From assembly GCA_902702965.1 (NCBI GenBank), contig CACRXP010000018.1:1170526-1234525 (forward strand): DNA of 64,000 nucleotides, read 5' to 3'. The stretch is from Spirometra erinaceieuropaei (taxonomy: Eukaryota > Platyhelminthes > Cestoda > Diphyllobothriidea > Diphyllobothriidae). This document shows positions 55,421-64,000 of this stretch, piece by piece. The notes under the pieces were generated by a model. The model saw only the letters and a list, made by a program, of their open reading frames with translations, was not told the origin of the DNA and did no database searches. How positions within the stretch are numbered: position 1 is the stretch's first letter; each line of letters starts with the position of its first letter. The translations under genes and the position numbers were made by a program.

Positions 55421-55485
55421 TTCGCACGACCTAAGTAGTCATTTTTCGGAGAATTCATCTAGGAAAACGTACCGTGAGTGACCGA

Positions 55486-56425
55486 TTTCATGAAATGATG
55501 GCCTAAATTCTGAAATGTGTTTTTGATTAGAAAGGATTACTTAGACGGGATTGAAATACCGATTAACAGGCGGCATAATCCTATAACATTTCGGACTTGG
55601 CAGGATCTCAGCTTATGAATGCATGTCTTTCCAATCTTCTGTAGAAAACATACTCGGAAAAAAATGAATATTTAAGTAGCATGCATTTTTAAATTGATTT
55701 TCGCTGGTCCCATAAATTCAAATAAATTTTATAGACCAAATGCTCACAAACATGCTTTCTTTTGCCCGTTTGGTAGAAAATCACGTTAAGTTTATATTGT
55801 ATACTCAAAGAAGGGGTATAGTTGGGATTTGAAAAAGTTTTCTAATTCCCGGATAATTTGGAGCCTGATCGGCCGTTGCACCAGCGCTTAGTAATTTCAG
55901 TCTACAAGGTGCATGCGTTCGGCGTAAGAAAAATCATAAATCCTTTTAGGCCTTTAAAAAGATATCATATAGAGTCCATAAAATTTTGCAGTGTATGCGA
56001 ACTATGTTGTACACTTCATGAGAAGTAGTGGTAAACGGACAGGTGCGATGCTGCATGAACAGATATTACACAGTCTTAAAAAATCTCATAACTGGAAACT
56101 TGGTAAAACCTAATTATACTTTTTGTTCGGGTATAAAATATAAACTTAACGTGATTCTCCACCAAACGGGCAAAAGAAAGTATGTTTTTGGGCATTTGGT
56201 CTATAAAATTTATTTGAATTTATGGGACCATCGAAAATCAATATAAAAATGCATGCTACTTAAATATTCATTTTTTAAAGAGTATGGTTTCTACAGAAGA
56301 TTGGAAAGACGTGCATTCATAAGCTGAGGGCCCGCCGAGTCCGAAATGTTATAGGATTATGCCGCATGTTAATCAGTATTTCAATCGAAAACGCATTTCA
56401 GAATTTCGGCCAACATTTCATGAAA
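55486..56425. mobile_element. Inverted-repeat element IR2, arms about 330 bases
   Basis: Left arm 55486-55835 and right arm 56112-56425 are reverse complements with small indels. Shared blocks include GGCGGCATAATCCTATAACA / its complement, CCAATCTTCTGTAGAAA, AAATTTTATAGACCAAATGC, GCCCGTTTGGT and CACGTTAAGTTTATA. The 276-base core has no coding frame of note. The ends are marked by CATTTCATGAAA-like sequence. Non-autonomous DNA element or inverted duplication; no transposase seen. Confidence 0.75.
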
Positions 56426-56715
56426 AAGCATATCACCTGTAATTATGTTTCGAATTACTTCTCGTAAATAAAATTGGAGCTTTCTTTAAAGGCTTTTGTA
56501 GGACTATCTATAAAGATGTTGCTTCTTTGATAAAGAAGCTTTGAAGCTCTGTTTTTTAAGGATTTGATAACTTTATAGTCTAGCACTATCGTAGTTTGGT
56601 GCGAAGAGATGCACATACACTCTCGTTCATACCTGAAACAAAGATAGGACACGAAAATTAGTGGTTCTACACCGTAATACAGATGACCTTGCCCTAAATT
56701 CCATAGAGATCAGCG
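56426..56715. other. Intergenic, no gene seen
   Basis: Nothing recognised in this stretch. Confidence 0.4.
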
Positions 56716-56815
56716 TTGAGGTTAACGTTAGGGTTAAGACTAGGGCCGCAGTTAGGATACGAGTTTTTTTGTGGTTGGGATGAAGGCTTGGGTTAGAGTT
56801 AGCGTTTGGTTTAGG
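56716..56815 (+). repeat. Degenerate TTAGGG-like tract
   Basis: Loosely repeated GTTAGGGTTAAG, GCAGTTAGGA, GGGTTAGAGTTAGCG and GGTTTAGG units occur within 100 bases. This resembles an old interstitial telomere-type or satellite tract, but is too degenerate to be sure. Confidence 0.35.
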
Positions 56816-56929
56816 ACACGGGATTGGGCACGATTTTCAGAATCTGGCGTCAGGCCAACTGTATTAGGGAGGGACCCCTATTCCCTTGTTTTACAGAAGC
56901 GAATTGCTATTTAAGTAGCCACAACACTA

Positions 56930-57180
56930 CGCGACAGTTCAACTGTCAAGACCGACGATGCCCAACGTGTACTTTACATCAGAGTGAGAGCGGGGACGGT
57001 GACCTGTGCGTCAATCAGTTTAAAGTGATAGTTGGCTTGCGCTGCATCTACCGCACTCTCTCGCCCTGCCCTACCCGGGCCCATTGTCCTGTCAGAGCCA
57101 AGATGACCGGAAGTGAGGGAGGGCGCGGGTGGCTGCTATGGCGAAAACCCGCACCTAGGTGTACCCCCACACCCCCTGAT
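56930..57180 (-). repeat. Dispersed repeat family R, minus-strand copy
   Basis: The inverted homologue of 52080-52350, with the same block order when read on the minus strand (TACACCTAGGTGCG, then GAGTGCGGTAGATGCAGCG, then CTATCACTTTAAAC, CAGGTCACCGTCC). Confidence 0.6.
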
Positions 57181-58180
57181 CCACAACCTACACTGGCCAG
57201 GATTTTACACAACAACAAAAATAAGAAGTGCGGCACGACATGCGCCTACATCTGACCCTGCCGCCACGCCCTCAATGTTGGTATTTGTTACCAGCGCGCA
57301 TTCCCAATAACGACTGCGGACCTCGATCTAGCTGCTCTCCCTATCGGTCCAACAAATCTGCCGCATGACCCGTTTTAAGGGCAAACGTCGCAACATATAT
57401 TATTATATAAAATGATTACCTAAATCAAAACAAACAAACCCATCAGGAAACGGTGGCAGAGCAAAGTAAACTAATGGCTTCAAATCGATTAAACGATGTT
57501 ATCGGCCGCAACAGTATGCGTCGGACTGCATGCCATGGCACGCCAGTGTATCGCAAGAGATTTGAGATGTACTGCCAAACGGATACTGAATTTCTCTTAC
57601 TTTTTTAGAACTGAATAAACCACCGCTGACTAAATTACGTGGAGTCAAAGTCCGAGGTAGTTCGTAGCCAATAGGAATACAAGCTGTGAGTGATAGGTGG
57701 TGCCAGCTCGCGCAGGTCGTGGAAAGTAACGACCGGCTCATCATCGTACGTGGAAATAAGCAAATGCAAGGCATGGAGCGAGAGGTAAGACAACCAATGA
57801 AAGATTATTATAAAACATGTACGTACTGTTATTTAGCAAATTCACCAGCGTTTTAACACTCCTGCTTTACTGGCAGATGTATGCATTCCGTCTACCAATG
57901 TTTTTAGTATTTTTTCACTACCTGACTGCTCTCCGTGCCGAACGTTTTTTAAACTGAGTTTCAAAAGCCCTGTTCCATGTACCAGTAACACACTGATTTT
58001 GTTTTGTTTGATATGAAGCAAAGTAAATTATATGTAGATAGAAAATGGTAATGGTGATTAAGAATTTCAGATACCGATCTGTCTATGTGTACATGTAAGA
58101 TGTTTGTTATGACAGCTGGAAAAAAGTAACAGAGTGTCCTATAGAAAATATAATTTATTGTATTTTGTAGGCAAACGGTA
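57181..58180. other. Intergenic, no gene recognised
   Basis: A 91-codon minus-strand ORF (57499-57774) has no known motif. The remainder is AT-rich. Confidence 0.4.
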
Positions 58181-58960
58181 CTGGCCAGCCGGAAAACCAG
58201 TCAATCGCGTCGTGTCTTACCGACCGCAGCAGATTAAATTATGCAAGAAATCGATTCCAATAAAGTGGTGCAGCCTTTCCAAAGTAGAGGGCTACTGCCC
58301 ATTATTCTAACGTGCAAGTGCGGATAACGTAAGGCAAAAAACCCTTAAGCGGTACGCGGCTGGTTTCCACTGCAGATGTAAACGTTGTGGCTCGAGGAAA
58401 GCCCTGCGGACGGGTCCAGTGTTTGAAAACAGCACATTAACAATAAGACAAGCTCTGCGGAATTGCTTTGCATTTTTAAGGTGTACAAGAGTAAAGGAGG
58501 TCCCGTGTCCAGCCGGGTGGTGTAGGTGCGAGTGTGGATGAAATACAGTACCGTCTGTGGCTTGGACTATATAACGGAAACCTAAGGAATAACTGGCAAA
58601 TATTTGTGTCCCATATTGTGGAAGCATGTCCCGTTCAGTGACATTACCTCAACTGGATTACTTACCGTTTAAGTAATCTTTTTTTACATAAGTAATTCTG
58701 ACTGCTCAGGTCGGTGATATGTTGAGAGTGAGGAACGACGCTGTAAATCACAGAGGACACGGAGGAGGTAGTGTCGTAATGTTTTCCGTTGTGTACCCGG
58801 GCATGATGGTGACAAGTGCGCCTCTTACAGTCCCCCAACAGCGGACATGAAATACGGATGGAAAGGGCATGACAATAAGTCCATATAAACATTGTTGCAG
58901 CATAGTGTCCTCGGAGCGTTTTGGCTCAAAAAGCGCCACCCTTCCTTGATTATAGCCGTC
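58181..58960 (+). pseudogene. Decayed Merlin-like (ISXO2-type) DNA transposase
   Basis: The N-terminal part is readable across frames: FQSRGLLPIILTCKCG (58275-58320), KTLKRYAAGFHCRCKRCGSR (58340-58400), then KALRTGPVFENSTLTIRQAL (58398-58457). This is the paired-Cys zinc ribbon followed by the (R)xGSxFExSxLxL motif of Merlin/IS1016 transposases. STVCGLDYI near 58545 may be the following helix region. The DDE part is not convincing; some frames to 58960 are loosely compatible. Many stops; terminal inverted repeats not found. Confidence 0.5.
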
Positions 58961-60485
58961 GGACTACCTGACTGGATTACGGCAGGAAACACTTCATTTT
59001 GCCTTTGACCAAAGAAGTAGGCGTCAAAGGTGCAGAGCAATGAGCCTATATAGACGTTTTTGAAGCACCGCCTTCTCAGGGCGGTAGAGATCGGCGAATT
59101 TAGTCCTGCCGACGGTGGGACCGGCCAAAAACTCTACTGCTCAACATCAGCCTCGAAAAATATAGCGGGTAGCTGTCCATAGTTTTTCCTTGCCCTCGCA
59201 TGTACTTAATCTTCACCAAGTTTCCCACCAAGTTCTACCAGTACACTTATTAATTGTGGAATTCCTCATGATGACAGTCACCAGAGAATGCAACTCGGAG
59301 TGCGAGTACTTCACTATCTGCATAGATGTAAAAAGAGAAGAAATGCTGTCTACAACCCAGACAAAGGACATCTTAAATTTTCAGGCAAACTATGAGAGCA
59401 GTAGAAATAGGAGAAAAATAGCTTGACAGCGGAGGGTTATTCGCTGGAAGACTTGTTTAACTAACACTTTTGTCTCTCGTAATGCCGAGAATGTGAAAAA
59501 ACTCATAGTTAACTTTTTATACGCACAATGAATGAGAATAAAATCAAGCTGGCAGCCCTCGACTAATTTGCTTTGTGAAATACGGCACAGTGCTGTTGTC
59601 ACTTACTAGGTGCCAACAGCGGGGAAACCATAAAAGCGCGCGCAAAAGATGCTTTCTCCTAGAAAAATTGGCGGAGTTTAGAGGACTTATTTATCTGTGA
59701 TTAAAACTCCACGTTGAACATCGCATAAAAGTCGACCTAACAGAAAAGTAGTGACATTGACAGACGGGCATATCGAAGCGCAGTAACATTAGATTAGGCG
59801 GATAGAATCTTAATTCAAGAATACATAGCGAATTATTGAAGCGATCTACAGGTACGGCACCAAACTAAGAAGACAACGAACTCGGTTTTTAAATTTCGAG
59901 ACACGTCTGGAGGAAAAGACGAGCAAACAGTAAATAAATACGAAGCCAGACGGAAGGAGCGATATAAAGGAATGTAATAGTGACGCAGGGGTCATTTATG
60001 GCGATAGTCTCAAGGCTAATGTATTAAGGGTTGCAACATAAAAAAACGTAAGTTAATCTCAAAGGAATCAGCAGGCCTGCAAATTTTGCTGAGGTAGCGA
60101 CAAATAAGGGATTTACTCCAGTCGAGAATACCCAAGGCTCTCTGGGACAGAAATTGGGGTATTTGAAGAACTGCATTCGATGGACTTGACAGACATGGGA
60201 GCGTTCGTAAATAGATCAATAACCACACATCGAAGAGTCATTAAACGGCTGCTTAAGTATAACGGTGATAAGTGGCAAGAGTGTGGAACATGATTTGTTT
60301 CAAAGATTTTGCGTTACGAAGGCGACCCCATGTCAAATTCACCGACTAGTAGCTATTGTCAACAGCAATCTTTTCCTAACAGTCAGATATTCGGTCTGCT
60401 ATTAAACAATGCTGTATTCTGTCGTCCACCCCGTTTGCTTATTCATGGAAAACTTCTACGTGAGTGTAACGCTGTCAAACGTACA
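58961..60485. other. Intergenic, no gene recognised
   Basis: Short ORFs only. No repeat or transposon motif identified. Confidence 0.4.
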
Positions 60486-60790
60486 CAAAACGTCGGCTGA
60501 CTGATCTGGATTACATCGATAATATCGACTTCTTGGTGTCGATCCATCCACCAAAGCTGAGAAAACAGAAAATGTTTTTGATTTGCATCTCTGACCAGAA
60601 GACGCAGTCCTTGGAATTAGTGACCGTGGGCTTAAAGAAGTGGACGGTTTCAAATTCTCGGGGCAGCGTTTCTACCAAGTGGAGATTAAGGACGAACGGG
60701 TTACAGGAAAAGATGTTGTTCGCCATAAAATAGGTCTATTCGGTCAGATTGTTTCCCCGGAAGTGGGACTGTGATTCCTGTTGATCGCAC
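60486..60790 (+). mobile_element. RTE-2 reverse transcriptase fragment, very degraded
   Basis: RRLTDLDYIDNIDFLVS corresponds to the NRLTDLSYAEDIAL stretch of the RTE-2 copy at 39.9 kb. The catalytic box at 60512-60523 is YIDN instead of YADD. Further on, KEVDGFKFSGQRFYQ near 60635 matches REVDSFKYIGTRLL of the same copy. Both neighbours on the RT map are absent, so only about 100 codons remain. Confidence 0.6.
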
Positions 60791-61594
60791 GGAGGTTTCT
60801 AGGATGCGCATTCTCGCTGTTTCTCCGACGCGTTGGTTTTTGAAGTTCCCGACCACGCTGAGCTAGTTTTGGAACAATCCTTCATAGTGAATACAGGCGG
60901 GTGGGGTATCCTCAGAGACGGCAGTATCTAATGGTGTGGTGTTAAGTGGTCGTGTTCACATCAAAATGGATACGGAGTGCAGCTGGACCAGTCCTGACCA
61001 TGCGTGTTAGTTCCCAGTGGGGACATGCTAAGAGGGGCTATATGTTGGTCACGGCAGCTCAAGTCACAGACAGACACTAGGAACTAAGACCCACGGGCCC
61101 GGTCCCGGATATAAAAAGGGGAACTTAGACACTAGAAGATCAGGCATTGTATTCTGTACAAAACTATTGGATAATAACTTGGAGAAGTTGACAGCCGGAC
61201 TGGGGCACACGTCAGGCGACGCAAGAGCAGGCGTCCGAGTGACAGTGTGACAGATGTCAGAACTCCTTGAGCGAGCGCATGGCTTAGAAGGCCGTGAAGC
61301 TGATTGATCGGTCTGCGTAGTTGTGATTGGCCAAAGGCTAGGCTGCCACCAGTGCGTGCGTGCAAGTACTCCTGAAAGGTGAAGTACTAAAACAGGCGCC
61401 ATGGCCTTGTCAATGCTCTACATGTATATCAGTATCAGACGGCTGACAGCATCAGACAGAAGTCTGGCGCATGCAAGAGGGAAGAGAGGAGAGTGAGACA
61501 CATCTCCATGTCACTTCAGCACATCTCTCATAAATGATAAATCTGATGCGCTGCCAACTGACGATGTTACTCGATCATCGTGGCCCGCACGATA
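60791..61594. other. Intergenic, no gene recognised
   Basis: Overlapping minus-strand ORFs at 61064-61402 are probably chance frames. No clear transposon signature. Confidence 0.35.
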
Positions 61595-63998
61595 TCAATT
61601 GAATCAGATCCTGAGAAAACTACTAACTCCGGACGACAACGCCACCGTGAAGACCCAGTGGCCGCAACCGCGGGGCGTCACCCACTTCGTCGCTCTCGGT
61701 CTAGCACGCCGTAAAATAAGGATTAGTTTGACGACAACGGCGAAAAAATACGCAATCTGCCCATCGAGAAGAATATGCTGCACAAAGCACACCTCGAACG
61801 CGGAACCGATAAAAACAGGGTGCATTTTTTGACATGTCGCTGCATGGTGGAGCAACGGTTGTGGATGATACAAGGCGCCCGGATGTACAGTAAAGCCGAG
61901 GAAATCCAAAGGTATGCGAACTGCAAAGAAATGAAGAATTTCTTCGCCTCCATCAAGGCGGTCTACGGTCCTTGCACAACCGAAGTCGAACGGCTGTTCA
62001 GCTCCGACGGAAAAGCTCTCCTTGCGGAGAAATCTCACCCCTTGAAGCGTTGGGTCGAGCACTTCAGGATCATTTCCAACAGCCCATCCCTAATCTCCAA
62101 TGCTGTCACTGGCCGGCCACCTCAGCTGCAACAAACGACGACTTGTACCTTCCTCCTCCACTCTTCAGAAAAAATCAAAGTCTCCGAACACCTCCAGCGG
62201 AAAGGGACGGGGATCCGAAGAGATTCCGGTTAATGGGCAGACTTACAACGATGTTTCAGAAGATGTGGCGCCACGGACAACTTCTTCAAGATTTTAAGGA
62301 TGCGATTATCGTTCACCACTGCAAGCGGAAATGGAATCGGCAAATCCATGATAATCCCACAGGAATTCGTCGCGCAAAATTGCAGAAAAGATCTTGCTGC
62401 GAACTCGCTCCTACCCTATTTAGTCCCGTATTCTCTCCCAAGCTGTTACAAGCCTACCGTGGTGAGCTCCCTGCGATCAATATCGCCTACAGGATCGAAG
62501 GCCTGTTTCGCCCCACCAGACGAGTGCAAGCGACTACGCGAACTTCAAAAACCACTGTCCAAGGACTCCTCTTCACGAACGACCGCACACATAATACCAA
62601 AACGAGAAGCGTGGATCTCTTCCTCTCCGGCTGCGCAACCTTTGAAATTTCCATCAACACGGACAAAACGGTGGTTACGCACGGACCAGCACCAGAGGCG
62701 GCACGCACCAGACCCAGTACCAACGTGAACGAAACACGACTGACATCCGTGGACACGTCCGCCTACCTAGGCAGCCTTATCTTACACAACACCAAGATAT
62801 ACGCGGAAGTAGCCCACCGAATCTCCAAAGGCAGCCAGACCTTTGGCCGGCGGAAGGCCTCCGTCTGGAACCGCCATAGAGTTCAAATCAACACGGAGCT
62901 CAAAATGTCCAGGGCGGTAGTTCCGACAACGCTACTATAGCGGGTGGAGTCCTGGACTGTCTACGTTAGTCAAGCCAGGAAACTCAATCATTTCCACATC
63001 AGTTGTCTCCAAAAATGCTGCAGCTGATGTGGCAGGACAGGACCACCGACGCGGAAGTCAGAACGGACCGGAATCCTCAGCACCCACGCCACTATAAGGC
63101 AGCTACAACTGCAATGAAGCGGCCACCTTGTGATAATGGAGTATTATAACCTATGCAAGCGACTCTTCTACAGCGATGTCGCTACCAGTGCTCTCCGACA
63201 AGAGGAACAAAAACGACGCTACACTGACACCTTGATAACCTATCTTAAGAAACTGTAAGTCAATCCGGAGACATGTGACCTTGCCCAAAACCGAACAGCC
63301 TGGTGAAGAGCAACGAAGACTGGGGCCACTGAATAGCCACTGTCAAATTAAATGAGCCGCCCACAAGTCCCAAGCGCCTCCGATCCGCAACGCCAACACC
63401 CAACAACTCCCAATATGCCCACACTGCCAACGAACATTCCGCGTACGGATCTGTCCAGTAGGACATCTCCGGACTCAGTGTAACAACAGCCCGATAACTT
63501 CAAATGCTGCCCCTGTAACCGCCCACATTTTTGCTCCCGCCATAACCCCTGAGACGACGGCGACGACGACTACCAGTTCTCCAACCTCCGTCTACAGTGA
63601 GAGCACTTCCGACGCCTCGTCAACACCTACCCTCATCACCACTGTCCCCACCAACAGCAATGTTGACTCGATCTCAAACTATCCTCACTGTCATTGCACC
63701 TTCACCTCATGCATCGGTCTGGCCAGTCGTTTGCGAAGTCATCGCAATGTGGTCGGCGCGCCAGTGTCAGGAGCCTCAACATACGTCTTCCGTACCCGCC
63801 TCCACAGTCTGCACTGTCCACACGCATTCACTAACTAAATGTGCCTATTCGACAAGATGCTTATCCACGGCAGCGGAATTCGCCGCAAGATCAACACGCC
63901 AAGCACACCTTGTACACCTGAATACATTTCCATCTCCAGCATTACAAACTCCTCCTCCTCCTCCTTCTCCGCAACCGCGACTATCACAAGCAGCATAA
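61595..63998 (+). mobile_element. RTE-1 copy with internal RT deletion, running off the window
   Basis: It starts in the EN-RT linker (KAEEIQRYANCKEMKNFFAS at about 61895, IKAVYGP), then the RT start MFQKMWRHGQLLQDFKDAII (62250), a joint at about 62380 where about 130 RT residues including motif A are missing, ELAPTLFSPVFSPKLLQAYR (62400), the catalytic box at 62572-62583 reading FTND instead of FADD, AYLGSLILHNTKIY (62760), SVWNRHRVQINTELKMSRAV (62860-62920), thumb remnants, and a finger tail from about 63415 with the CPHCQRTFRVRI-like block and a Ser/Thr/Pro-rich spacer up to the window edge. The true 3' end lies beyond 64000. Stops and frameshifts throughout. Confidence 0.8.
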
Positions 63999-64000
63999 TA

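Overview
The window is eukaryotic and reads as a flatworm genome, most likely a tapeworm (inference). Two host genes carry introns of only 32-38 bases, the rest is dense with decayed RTE and CR1/Jockey-type LINEs of the kind common in cestodes, and a Penelope-like element carries a small hammerhead-like motif. It is not bacterial: there are no operons, and every long ORF is either an exon or a piece of a transposon.

Two host genes can be built exon by exon. A six-exon CCDC61 (VFL3) orthologue, a SAS-6-like centriole/basal body protein, lies on the minus strand at 1980-5770. A complete four-exon Ran GTPase lies on the plus strand at 32275-33026. Two further orphan exons (about 34.28 and 52.4 kb) are weaker.

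Most of the rest is transposon. 7.1-25.8 kb is a LINE graveyard: CR1-like copies at 7.6-9.3, 10.2-12.96, 13.7/17.6-21.2 and 24.0-25.8 kb, and a Jockey/L2-like element B whose halves now lie at 12.96-13.69 and 21.17-24.03 kb. Between those halves sits a CR1-like element, and in its 3' UTR sits an opposite-strand RTE copy (about 13.8-17.58 kb), giving three layers of nesting. 27.75-29.95 kb is a nearly perfect 2.2 kb palindrome made of two head-to-head copies of the 3' half of a Penelope-like element. 34.77-38.31 kb is a Helitron with canonical ends and a broken RepHel gene. 38.5-42.6 and 46-52 kb hold more RTE fragments, including a copy with its 5' and 3' parts in opposite orientation. 47.29-48.70 kb is a foldback structure with a LINE fragment inside and 12-base flanking direct repeats. 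54.8-56.4 kb is another inverted-repeat family, 58.2-59.0 kb a decayed Merlin-like DNA transposase, and 61.6-64.0 kb an RTE copy running off the window.

Almost every reverse transcriptase is broken. Several have lost the catalytic Asp pair and others have large internal deletions. The functions that can still be inferred are Ran (nucleocytoplasmic transport) and CCDC61 (centriole/cilium). The rest records successive waves of insertion. All calls come from reading the sequence; no database search was run.
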